NCBI GenBank assembly: GCA_021399445.1
Contig: JAJTUQ010000001.1
Span: forward strand, 5,270,001-5,334,000
Reading direction: 5' to 3'
DNA: 64,000 nucleotides
Origin: Xylogone sp. PMI_703
Taxonomy: Eukaryota; Ascomycota; Leotiomycetes
The stretch's first letter is position 1. The number at the start of each line of letters is the position of its first letter. Shown here piece by piece: positions 1 to 10,767 of this stretch. Both the position numbers and the translations under genes were made by a program. A model generated the notes under the pieces. The model searched no databases. It saw nothing but the letters and a program-made list of their open reading frames with translations, and was not told the origin of the DNA.

Positions 1-890
1 CTTGGTATTGCTGCTTCTTAAATTATGTATAATTTCTGTCCATGGCCTTGCTTTTGGCAATTCTGAGATACCGTTGAGAGCATTTAACTAACCGGAAACA
101 CCAGTTGATGACCTCTCCATGCTCATCGCAACAGGACTGGTCATGCACCGAGTCTATACGTACGACAAGTCACTCAAGTACACTGTCGTCTACGGCGTGG
201 TTCTTTCTACGATCATCTCTGCGTTCATTGCCTGGCATTGCATCATGGATGAAACGACTGGGCATTCGATATTCTTCGGTAAGTTTTGACTCTTAGAACC
301 TCTCTCTTTCAAGACGTATGCTGAAATATCTATTCCTCTCAGCTATCATGATGCTCACTGTGAGCCGGAAAACAAGACGTATGATGGCCGAGAAGATCGA
401 GGATAAAAAGATCCTGGGCCAGCTTCGAGATATGGCTTTTTGGGGAACCGGTAAACTCATCCCCCTTGTAGTTATAATGAGGTTCCAGTGTGATTACGGG
501 TGGCTAATGGTAATGAAACAGTCATATTCGTTGCAGGCTTTGCTATCTGGCTCGTGGATAACGGGTACTGTGACCAGCTGACTAGCACAAAACGTGCCAT
601 TGGGATGCCTTGGTCCTTCATACTGGAGTTCCACGGCTGGTGGCATATTCTTACCGGTATCGGTGGATACGTCCGTAAGTTCCCCACTCATCCGTTGAAA
701 ATCCGTTTTCATGGGGTAATCTTGGCATGAGCTGAACTAACCGTTATAAATAGTCATTGCTGTGGTGGAATATGTCACTTCTGAAGATGCTGGCAAACCC
801 CTTGGAAGCAGTTTTGCCTGGCCAGTGGGCTTGATTATTGAAGGTTCTGATCTTGATGCAAAGCCATCTGGTGAAAAGAAGCGCTCATAG
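1..890 (+). CDS. Alkaline ceramidase, 5'-truncated by window edge
   Basis: Integral membrane alkaline ceramidase (YPC1/YDC1/ACER family), which hydrolyses ceramide to sphingoid base and fatty acid in the ER/Golgi. Only the C-terminal part is present; the window opens inside an intron. Exons read as 105-278, 343-450, 522-674 and 754-890, each junction restoring frame. Visible family features are a GHSIFF...MLTVSRKTR stretch, then the late conserved block DNGYCDQL followed by GMPWSFILEFHGWWHILTGIGGY, whose histidines belong to the zinc-binding active site of the family. The protein ends with a short charged tail (GEKKRS). The next gene, OMA1, follows on the same strand after about 400 nt. Family assignment is firm; yeast YPC1 versus YDC1 specificity cannot be told from this fragment. 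Confidence 0.9.
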
Positions 891-1289
891 AGCATATGGA
901 GTCATCATTGCGATTAAAAGCTTAGAAGGATTAGATATAAGATATACTATTGGCTTTTGGAGAAGTTGATTTGGCAAAATAGACAGAATTTGTTTTGGAT
1001 AAGGGAATTTTGGTAGAGTTAAGGCCTCTAGACTTAGATTATCTTGTCAGATAGGTGTCAATATAATCCATTACGAGCATAAAATATGGGCAAGACGCAC
1101 TTCATGATAATGTCGTCTGGGGTGCTCCAAGTAATCCCCAGGGTGCGCATATCACATAGCGGGGAAACCTCAGCCCGATTACTGTAAGCTTCCATATACG
1201 TCGCAGCCTTGCCGCGCTGAAAGAAAGTCAGAAGAACAACCTCCCAATCCCCGGGACCAAGGTGGGAACTCAAAGCACCGCTGGGAAGA
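891..1289. other. Intergenic, ceramidase to OMA1
   Basis: About 400 nt between two co-oriented genes. It must hold the ceramidase 3' UTR and the OMA1 promoter. No other gene or repeat is seen. Confidence 0.6.
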
Positions 1290-2555
1290 ATGTTATCTCG
1301 ACGTCTCCTCCAGTCCTTCAAGCCAAGGAGCATACCTGTCCTTTTCCCACGAGCGACTCCAACAACCGCATTCAGCCGCGTGCCCTCAATCGCAACTCGA
1401 ATACCACGACGATTCAACTCCCAACTCCCGCGCCGCTTCCCACCACCGATCCAGCGTCCCTCACGGCCAATAACCCAATATGATCCCATCCGAGCTCAAA
1501 ATGCCAAACCACTCATCACGGTAGACCAGATTCTCGACGCGGCGCAAAGCCGGTCTTTCAAATGGATAGTTGCCATATCATGCGGCTCTGCGGTGGTGTT
1601 CTATTTTGCCAATCTGGAGGTCGTGCCTGTGTCTGGGAGGAGGAGGTTCAATTGTTACAGCGAGGAGGCAGTAGAGAAAGAAGGCGAGATGATGTACCGG
1701 AAGATCATGCAGGAGTACCAGGGCGCGTTTCTCCCCTCTTGGGATCCCAGGACGAGGATGGTGCGTAGGGTTATGGGGAGGTTGATTCCGGCGAATGATC
1801 TGGAGCATGTAAATTGGGAGGTGCATGTTATTGAATCTCCTAGTAAGTTTTGGCTTTTTGTATCTCTTGGGCGGCAGAGCTGGGTTTGCTGTGTGAATTT
1901 GGTTTTGCTGACATGTTACCTTCCCTAGGAACATTAAACGCCTTCGTAATTCCTGGCGGTAAAGTCTTCGTCTTCACTGGCATTATCCCAATATGCAAAA
2001 ACGATGACGGTCTCGCTGCGATCCTCGGCCATGAAATTGCACATAACGTCGCCCAGCATGCGGCTGAGGCCATGAGTTCCATGGTCATGCTGGCTCCCCT
2101 GCGGTGGGCGCTGATCTTCCTAGATGCAACCGGAGTTACTCTGGGTCTCGGACGAATCCTAGGCGATATAGGTCTCGAATTGGGGATTGCAAGACCAGCT
2201 TCACGGAAACAGGAGTCGGAGGCGGATTTCATTGGGTTGTTGATGATGGCTCAGGCGTGCTATAATCCTGAAGAGGCTGTGAGGGTTTGGCAGAGGATGC
2301 AGAAGGCGAATAATGATGGGCCGCCTGAGTGGCTATCTACACATCCTTCGGTATGTATATCTCTAAACCTGAATTCATCACGTGCGTTGCTTACTTTCAT
2401 TCCAGAATGCGAATAGAATAGAGAAGATTACGAAATGGCTTCCAAAAGCGAGAGAGGCTTTTGGCGAGAGTGGTTGTGTTGCTACTGCGAGACATGTTAA
2501 GGACTTCCGGGAGGTTGCCTCCGGCTGGGGTGGCTTCCCTGTAATATTTAGATGA
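1290..2555 (+). CDS. OMA1: OMA1-like mitochondrial M48 metallopeptidase
   Basis: Zinc metallopeptidase of the mitochondrial inner membrane (M48 family, OMA1), which in other eukaryotes degrades misfolded membrane proteins and processes OPA1/Mgm1-type substrates under stress. Exons 1290-1842, 1929-2350 and 2406-2555 give 374 aa. The N-terminus is Arg/Ser-rich with no acidic residue for about 50 residues, a good mitochondrial presequence. A transmembrane segment (WIVAISCGSAVVFYFA) lies near residue 90. The zinc motif HEIAH is at about 219-223 and the third-ligand motif ESEAD near 280. NAFVIPGGKVFVFTG just before the catalytic helix is typical of M48 proteins. The start at 1290 is the first ATG and gives the presequence. 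Length fits the fungal family. Confidence 0.93.
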
Positions 2556-2775
2556 TACGATTGATGCATTATGAATGGCATGGCGTTATGGCAAAAACCG
2601 GCGTGGGATATTATTGTACAACAGGAAAAGTGGACATCGGCATGCCTTATTGGATATGTATATATTACCCCAACACCTCACTCTAATAGAGAATATAGAT
2701 TTGCTCCTCATTCAGGGAGGAGCTCAAGAATATGAAGTTGATAGCTTCTAGACTTCTATTAGTAATACTACTATG

Positions 2776-4694
2776 CTACACATTATTAACGGGGATGTTT
2801 CTTGTCAGGTAATCAAGATACCGAGGACTCGTCCTCTTGTATTTTGTTCCACTGGTAAGTTGAAGGTCCTCAATCGCACTGGCATACTTGATCAACGTAC
2901 TCTCACTCCAAGCTGTCCCCATCAGGGCAAGTCCAAATGGCATGCCTGTTGAGGGGCTCACACCAGCAGGAAGTGTAAGCATCGGATACCCCGCTTGAGC
3001 AGCAATCTGGGTTGTCTGGGCGACGTCAGGAGGTACAAGCAGGGCAGTCAATTCATTCCCCTTGTTATATAGGGCGGCATCAATTCCTTCTTCCCTGGAA
3101 GTACGATGGCAGAAACTCAATGCCTGCCAATATGTTTCATTCATGATTCCTCCCGTAGCGAGTGATGCGTTGAAGCCATCCTGGCCAGACTGGAAAGCAG
3201 GATGTATACCGGGGATTCCACCTTCCGAGCCAACATTGTCGACATTGTACTTGACAAGGTCAGCGAGGGAGCGGATATCAGTGTTGTCAAGCTCGTCCAA
3301 GTATTTGGCAATATCGTTGTAGAAATCAACCTTCACATATGTGTACTCGGACTCATTTGGATAGCCTCGCACGCTTCCATAATCCCAGTTCCATCCATCC
3401 GGACTCACAATAGTTTGCCAAGTGGGTAGCTCAGTCCCATTGATGATTTCGGCTCCGGCAGATTTTATGAGATCTATTAGCTCCAGGAGTTGCTCTTGCT
3501 GGTTCTGAGGCGCCAGCTGCCAAAAACTAAGCCAGGGAAGGCCAAATTTAGCACCTTTGAGGACTTCTTTTGTAGAGAGGAACTGGGAAAAGCCGTCTTT
3601 GGGAGCTTGCTGGACAAGAGTGTAATTATCTCGTGGATCTGGTCCATATATTCCATCCAGACAATAAGTAGCATCTCGTACTGTTCTGCCAAAGCAGCCG
3701 ACTGTATCTTGATTATGAGACTCAGGAATCACGCTGTGCTAGTTATGAGTACGGACTCCTGATACAAGTATGTTGATTTAAAACGGCAACTCACCCGTCT
3801 CTTGAAGTCAAGCCGACTGTAGGCTTTATACCCACTATTGAATTTCTCTCCGCAGGGTTAATCACGCTCCCATCCGTCTCGGTTCCCAGCGCAAACATAA
3901 CTTGGTTGGCTCCAACCGCAACAGCACTTCCAGAGCTACTTCCTCCAGGATTGGTAGTTAGGTTATAAGCAGATCGGCACTGTCCCCCTCTACCAGAGTA
4001 ACCCTCAGAGTAGATATTACTTCTCATATCAGCCCATTCACTCAATGTAGCATGACCAAGAAGTACAGCCCCAGCTTGACGCAGTCGCGACACAACGTGA
4101 GCATCTCGAGGAACCACAGAGCCGATCAGGGCCCAGGAGCCGGCAGTCGTTTCCATCTTGTCTTTGGTAGCAATGTTATCCTTTACAATGAATGGTATTC
4201 CATGTAAAGGACCACGGATTTTACCATGTGCACGTTCTTGATCCAGGGCTGCCGCGATCTCAAGCACATCAGGATTTACTTCCATGATAGCTCTAGAATT
4301 TTGAATCTGTCAATTAAACTCATCCTAGCTCTGAGAAAAGAATTATACCGGAAAAAAGAGAGAAAACTCATGAGTACCTGAGAAATTGATCCGTCTGATG
4401 TATCCGCCTTAAATAACAACCGATAATGTCAACAGACGTCAGTTTTCCGTGCTTCATCTCGCTCTGGAGTTGATCAATCGTAGCTTCCTCCAACTTGAAC
4501 CCGTTGCACAATGGCATGGGAAACTGTCCACTATCTGCATTTGAGCCATTCTGTAATTGAGGAAAGTAATATGGGAACGGGAACTCGAGATTCTGGTCCT
4601 GGATCGAGAAATTATCATGAGGATTTTCACCGCCTGATGCAATTGCGCAGCGGAGGAACACTCCAAAGGCGAGAAATCGGGTCAAATGTATCAT
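2776..4694 (-). CDS. Secreted amidase-signature family enzyme
   Basis: Amidase-signature (AS) hydrolase, which cleaves carboxamides to acid and ammonia or amine. Exons (minus strand) 4694-4378, 4292-3795 and 3733-2776 give 590 aa. The Met at 4694 begins a clear signal peptide (MIHLTRFLAFGVFLRCAIAS), so the protein is probably secreted or vacuolar, unlike the GatA amidotransferase subunit. The AS Ser-cisSer-Lys triad region is visible: Lys in GIPFIVKDN, then NPGGSSSGSAVAVG, then GTETDGSVINPAERN. The usual GTDTGGS is GTETDGS here, a variant I believe is common in fungal members. The joins restore LRAIMEVNPD and TSRDGVIPESHNQDT, both family-typical. It is co-oriented with the oxidoreductase and permease that follow, and its upstream region has GATA motifs. 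Substrate unknown. Confidence 0.88.
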
Positions 4695-4856
4695 TTTGCG
4701 CGTAGCGGGCTTAGACAAATATCATGATCGATTTTCTTCCATTTGTTGAGCGACATCTTCATATTTATGAAATCTAGGTCCCAGGCCCCTGCAAGTGAGC
4801 CGCTCTGCGGGAGGCTTAATTAGGCAGGGCAGAATGCAGAATGTAACTGCATCTGA

Positions 4857-4955
4857 AGATAAACGAGATAGTCGTCATCGCGGCCAAATGCCTGTTCCTT
4901 TTTCTTTGGTATAAATGATGAGGTGGTGCTTATTTACCTAGCAGACTGTTTATCT
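4857..4955. promoter_or_regulatory. Cluster of three HGATAR motifs upstream of the amidase
   Basis: AGATAA at 4857-4862, AGATAG at 4866-4871 and, on the other strand, AGATAA at 4950-4955 lie 160-260 nt upstream of the amidase start. Clusters of HGATAR are the binding context of the nitrogen regulator AreA/NIT2. Binding is inferred. Confidence 0.4.
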
Positions 4956-6513
4956 GACAATCCAAACATGATGGTTAGAGCTTTCGTTTTAAGGAAAAGT
5001 GGCCTACTTAGCACATATATGGTGCAGTGAGGATAAGCGACTTCTACTTCCCATAAAATTCTAATTAAGTGAACAGTCAGTTGGTCTCATCTTCAACAAC
5101 CGGTACGTATGATATAGAAATGAGAAAGGTACATTTTCACTACTAAAGCTGCGTATAAATCCATGTTCTGGGGCTTCTCAACATCGGTGCTGCCCGGTTT
5201 CATGCAGCCCTTGGTTTCTGTACGGTAACCTGTAGGTTTTGCTTGTTTTCTATGTTTCTTGTCATTTCATTTCATCTTTAGAGTGTGCTATTTGAAGAGA
5301 GGTACTTTATTAGAGAAAACCAAAATGAAGTGGAGACTGCGTTTGTGGAGGTTTATGGCACGCCACTGAGATGTCGTGGTAGCTCCGGGCCTAAGCTCAC
5401 ATTTCATACAAATCAATTCATAGCAGTATTCTCAATATATTGCAACTGCACAATCTCCTAAAAGCAAACCTGTAGCCGTTCTGAGGAGTAATTATCACAG
5501 CATGAGCTGCTATGGGAAAATAGAACTCCTGATACCAAGGCAGAGTGCATCACTCTCATATATCATAACAAGCAAGAATAAATATGCTGGTAGATGAACT
5601 GTGTAAGTCTCTCAATTTCATATCTAGTTTCATTCCCATTAAAATTTTTATGTGAATAAATCATAGAATTCTATTATATCTGAAATAATATGGATTCAAG
5701 TATATAAATAAATACCCCTCAACTGGGACATCACCAACTTTTTCTTCACCCATAACGAGAATTTAGTCGTATTTTTGGAGATCCAGCTTCGAACCACACA
5801 TTCCTAAAGACTAAATTGAGTCTCAGTTATATTATCAAGTCGTTGAATTGTGGTCATTGTCCTATCAACCTAGCCAGGCAGCGAGGTTTTCAATTCACGC
5901 TAAAACAACTTCACGATGTGAAAGCGGCCAAGAGCTGCTATATAACCCCAAGTAAGCAGCACCTATGCAAGGAACAGTAAACAGCGCCTCTCATGCCAGA
6001 GTGTCAGGTCAATTACTGTTCTGGAGACGGGGGCCAATCCTAATAGTGAACTTCACGAAGAACACTGATATATTAGGGGAGATGTAGGCCAATGTCTACA
6101 GCACACGCCACGACGCGATAGCTGTATGGCCCGAACTCTTTTGTCATGTGAGCCTGTTATTTCTTTATTTGATTTATTTTTTCTCTTTTAAGAAAAGAAA
6201 CTCTCTCCCTTGCATTGAATTTCGTGGCATGGTGGGAGGTAGTTATGGCCTCTTTGCAACTGAGATTCTCCCTTTTGCTTGTATATATGACTGCAGTTTT
6301 GGTGCTAGAGGTAGCCACGTGGATGATTAACTTTCCAATGAATAGCTACTTGGTATATAAACTTTGGAAGCATAATTGTCATGTGGATCATGAATAAATC
6401 AACATTCATAGACAATGAAATACATCCCAAAAGCTCTAAATCCCCGCAAGATATCTGCTATATTTCTAGTATAAACGTATATATCTCTGTCTATCCAACA
6501 ACCCCCCCTCTAC
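4956..6513. other. Gene-free AT-rich intergenic region
   Basis: About 1.6 kb between the amidase promoter and the end of the oxidoreductase gene. Only short ORFs of poor composition occur. No RNA gene or repeat was recognised. Confidence 0.5.
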
Positions 6514-8176
6514 CTACCCACTAAGCAACAAAATACTATCCCTCGCATCCGCAACCCTAACCTCATCTAACATCCTCGCCTTCTCCACCCTCTCGGCACC
6601 AACCCTATACGCCCTGGGTAAATCTACATCATCCTCATCCCTCCCCAGCATCAACTCCACCGCAGCCTTAGCACAAAGCACCGCATTCGGCATCCCATGT
6701 CCCGTATAGCCCGCACAAACCCAGAGCCCCTCCCCACCACCAAGCTCCTCGCCCACGGATCCGACCCACGGCCGCTCATCGCGACTAAACCCCATGATAC
6801 CGCTCCACTCGTAGCTAGCCGTCAATTCATGGTCGTCGTTATCGAGATCCAGCACGACGTTGAGTTCTCGACGGAGGTATGCTGCTGCGGGGGGATCGAT
6901 AGAAGAGTCGTCTGAGACGCCGACGCCTGCGCTGGCGGCGTATGCACGACCACCGCCGAACATGAGTTCTCCCCCTATCGAGCCGTTGTTTCCGCTATCT
7001 TCACTAGAAGGAGAGGAGGTCGTAAAGGGCCGTTGGACAAGATAATCATCCTGGTTAATATTCTGCGTCGCATGTCCCACAAACCCATACGAGTGGCTCA
7101 GTCTCTTCTCCATGACCTTCTTCGTCGTCAGGGACTTGGGAGGTAATAGACTACTCATCTCACCTCTCACTGGAACAATCAAGTCGCTGAACGCAGGTAG
7201 GAGATGAGACGTGTAGGCATTCGTGCAGAGAAGGACATTCTTTGCAGCGATCATCCCTCGATCGGTGTGCACGATCCAGGAGCTGTCGTCGAGTTTCTGG
7301 AGCCTTGTGACGGGGGTATTAGTTTGAAGATTGAAAGATCCAGATCTAGAGGCAGAAGTGGAAGTGGGATTTGATTCCAGCAACTGTTCTAAAACCCAAG
7401 ATACAAGCTTATACGGCCACAAACTCGCCGCTGTATCCGTGGTTATTACTCCCTTAGCATTCGGGACCCTTAAGCTCTTTAACCTCTCTGCATCATCCTT
7501 CTCGATGACTTCAAAATGCTGGCCTAGCTCGGGGTCTAGATCTTGGAGCTTCCTGGCGTGCTGGACGGCGAGTTGGAAGAGGGAGTGGGACATGTAGGAG
7601 TGACATGCTGGGAGCGCGCGCCATTCGCAGGGGATGTTGTTGCTGGTGATGAAGGAGCGGACGAAGTTCCAGTTGCGGAGCTCAAAGGCACCGATATCTG
7701 GTGGGTTTCCGTATATGAGTGGCTGGCAATGGCCACCATTCTATGATCCAACAAGGACAAATTTTCAGTAAGAGCGGTTTGATATGTTATACTTGAAATA
7801 GAAAGAACAAATAAACAAGGAGATGATTCCTTCTCTCTTTCACTTTTGTAGATAGAAGAGTCAAATTAAATTAAATCAAATTAAAAAAACAAGTAAAAAA
7901 AGGATTAAAAGAACTCACCCTTCCCGTAGCACCCCAGCATGCCTCCCTCGCCTCCACCATCACCACATCAAGATCAGCATCCCCGTCCCTCAGAAACCTG
8001 GCCGCAAACGCACCCGAGATGCCACTACCCACAATCACCACATCCGCCCGCTGCGGCACACTCTCCGTCGTGCGGTGGCCCAGGAGCTTCTCCGCGGGCT
8101 GGCTGTGCCAGAATGATTTGGTGGAGTTAGGCGTGGGGAGAGAGGATTGGTCCGGGTGGTTGTGCTGCGTGACCAT
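6514..8176 (-). CDS. FAD-dependent oxidoreductase, DAO family
   Basis: Flavoprotein of the D-amino-acid-oxidase/glycine-oxidase fold, expected to oxidise an amine or amino acid with O2. Exons 8176-7919 and 7740-6514 give 494 aa. The dinucleotide-binding motif ADVVIVGSGISGAFAARFL sits near residues 44-62, after an N-terminal extension. The join across the 178-nt intron produces ACWGATGRNGGHCQP, the hallmark of this fungal subfamily, which strongly supports the splice choice. Near the C-terminus, WSGIMGFSRDERPWVG and CAGYTGHGMPNA form the substrate and FAD-closing region. No signal peptide. It lies between a secreted amidase and an amino-acid permease, all on the minus strand, which suggests use of amines or amino acids as nitrogen source. 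The exact substrate is not readable. Confidence 0.9.
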
Positions 8177-8395
8177 TTTTCTTTCCGGTGTATATATTCA
8201 ACACCTCAGCAAAGAAATAAGTGAGGTTGTCTTATATATGAGTGCTGTATAGAAGCGGGTGTATTTCAGGTGCTGATGTCTTGAATGAGGCTATATGGAT
8301 GAGCCTGGTTGACTCATGGCTCATGTCCTGCTTGAGTGAGGCGTGTGTGCTGGTAGTTAGTTAATAGTGGGGTTGACGCTTGTGTGGGCGTAGCG

Positions 8396-8401
8396 TGATA
8401 A
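8396..8401. promoter_or_regulatory. HGATAR site upstream of the FAD oxidoreductase
   Basis: TGATAA about 220 nt upstream of the oxidoreductase start codon, a possible AreA-type GATA-factor site. A single short motif; weak alone. Confidence 0.25.
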
Positions 8402-8537
8402 GAGCGAAACTTGTATCTGCGAAGTTATAATTAAGTAGCTCGAAACAAAATATTCTCGATATCATAATATTTTAGATTATATAAATACATATTCATAATA
8501 TCCAGATTTAGAAACGGTCATAATTACACATCGCTAC

Positions 8538-10660
8538 TCAACACAAGGCATTGTACAAAATCTTCCACTTTGGCATCTTCGCTCTGTCCGTCCTTGAATA
8601 CTGCCTCAGCAACTCCTCACCCTCATTCTGATTCCTTCCAGTAACTAGATCGATCTTGTCGATGGTCACATACTTGGTTTTATAAAAGAACTTGTAGCCC
8701 ACATAGCAAATCAAAACAATAGGCATGCAGAGATACGCCTCGAAAAAGTTCTTGGCTATATCACCCGAACTGGAAGTAGACCCTCCGACTGGTGATATGG
8801 CAACCCAAAATTGAGCTATGAGGATCAGAATAAGACTTACCAGGCCAACCCAGGACCCGGTGGTGCCCAGCGGAGACCGATAAACCAACCCTGAAAGAAG
8901 ATTGCCTTGCTGGATCCAGGCTTTGCGGAATCGAATATGGGCGAAGCAGATTGAGGCCCAGGTGAGGACACTCGAGAGACCAGAGAGAGCCAATAGCCAA
9001 GTGAACGCTTCGCCACTAGCAGGAGAGACATAAAGATATGCCAACAAGCCCGCAGCACCGGATACAGCAATGCTAACGAGAGGACGACCTTGACGATCAA
9101 TGTAGGCAAGAATTTTGGGAGCCTGACCTTGCTCTGCTAGAGCGGCCAGAGTACGAGATGACCCATACATCGAAGAGTTGGCAACTGACAAAACAGCCAC
9201 CATGACAACAGCGTTCATAACGGAATCCAGGCCTGAAATTCCAGCATTTTGGATAGCGATGGTGAAGGGAGATGCCTTGGAATCGACACTGTTCCGACTG
9301 ATAAGTTTTGGGCTAGTGTACGGAACTAGCAAGCCGACAATTGCAATGGAAAGAACGTAGAACTAAAGTTCCTAGTTAGTCGCAGATATGAAACAAGGGG
9401 AAATAAGCCCTTTAACTTACAATGGCAATACGCCAGAAAACCTGCTTAATAGCCGTTGGGAGGGATTTGCTTGGGTTATGCGTTTCAGCAGCAGCAAGTC
9501 CGACTAGTTCGGTTCCAGCAAAGGAAAATGCAGCTGTGACCAAGATATTGCAGAATCCCTTGAATCCGTTGTGGAAGGCCCCTGGGTTTTGCCAGTATCT
9601 ACCTCCAATATATCCGCTATCCTGATCACCTCCGCAGTTGATAACGGCTCCAAGGATGCTGGTAAAGGTATGTTAGGAGGAGCGATACAAGGAAGAACAA
9701 TTACATTTAGAAAGAGGCTTACATGAATCCTATAACTGCCGTCACCTTGAAAATTGAGAAGCAATACTCGACCTCTCCATAGATTTTCACGCTACAAAGA
9801 TTGATAATGATGATACCTAAAAGAAAGATCGTAATGCAAACCGTGGTCGGAACAGGGAAATTCCAGAATTGGAGTGTGATGGCTGCAGACATGACCTCCA
9901 GAGGCATTGTAAACATCCATTGCAAAGCATAACTGGGAGAAAGTTAGTCTCACTCCTCGAAGACATACATCGTTCGTTCAAGTAGATGGTGATGAGATAC
10001 ATACTTCCATCCTAAGGCAAAACCCCATCCCGGGTCGATAAACCGAGTTGCAAATGCCGAAAAAGAACCAGCGACAGGGAAAGTAACGGCCATTTCTCCG
10101 AGAGCCTGAACAGTACAGAACAGCACCACTCCCATTAGAATAAAGGCGATCAAGAGGGACGCGGGACCACCAGTGGCCAGCGCAGTACCAGAACCAATGA
10201 ATAATCCAGTACCTTTTCCTAACGTCAACAGGCAATTCTAAGGGAAAATGAAAACTTGAGGGAGAATTGGCTCACCAATTGACCCTCCAATTGCTATCAT
10301 CTGCAGATGACGACCTTTCAATCTCTTCACAAGCGGAGAAGTCACCGTGTTGGAGGCCGCATTCTTGGTATTGTACACTCGGCCATGGACTCCCAGTGTT
10401 ATGGCGGGTGCAGAACTGTGCGCGGACGCACTTCGAAAGTCATGAATGGTTTTCATAGGGAACGATATTGCTTCGGCTGGTTTGGCGAGGAGAGGAGCTT
10501 CCGTTGAAGCAGAGACTGAGTAGGAGATATTGGGTTCACCGTGCGAAGAGCCAGCTCTGTAATCTGCGGCAGGCGGGTTCCAGCCATCGTGACTTGTATT
10601 CTCTGAGATGCCGGAAGAGACGGCTGTGGCCGTCATGGCGGGCGTCTTTGCGTATCCCAT
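8538..10660 (-). CDS. Amino-acid permease, YAT/APC family
   Basis: Plasma-membrane amino-acid/proton symporter of the fungal YAT family (GAP1-like). Exons 10660-10276, 10218-10005, 9932-9723, 9658-9421 and 9362-8538 give 623 aa. A hydrophilic N-terminus of about 120 residues precedes the first membrane helix. The first join makes AIGGSIGKGTGLFIGSG, the family TM1 motif; the second makes GWNYALQWMFTMPLE; others restore INCGG and YVLSIAIVGLLVPY. TNPSK-like ETHNPSKSLPTAIKQVFWRI is also diagnostic. About 12 membrane segments are expected. The GTG three bases upstream is not needed as start; the ATG at 10660 is used. Three HGATAR motifs lie just upstream. It probably imports substrates for the neighbouring nitrogen-metabolism genes. 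Confidence 0.93.
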
Positions 10661-10663
10661 CAC

Positions 10664-10767
10664 AGATAGAAGAGATGAAGCGGATTGGCGACTACAGTGT
10701 GACGGACGGTACCATTGAGACGGGAAGAAGTGATAGTGACATTACCGTCCAAAAAGCCACCAGATAA
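10664..10767. promoter_or_regulatory. Three HGATAR motifs upstream of the permease
   Basis: AGATAG at 10664-10669, TGATAG at 10731-10736 and AGATAA at 10762-10767 lie within about 110 nt of the permease start. This matches AreA/NIT2 control of fungal amino-acid permeases; binding is inferred. Confidence 0.4.
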
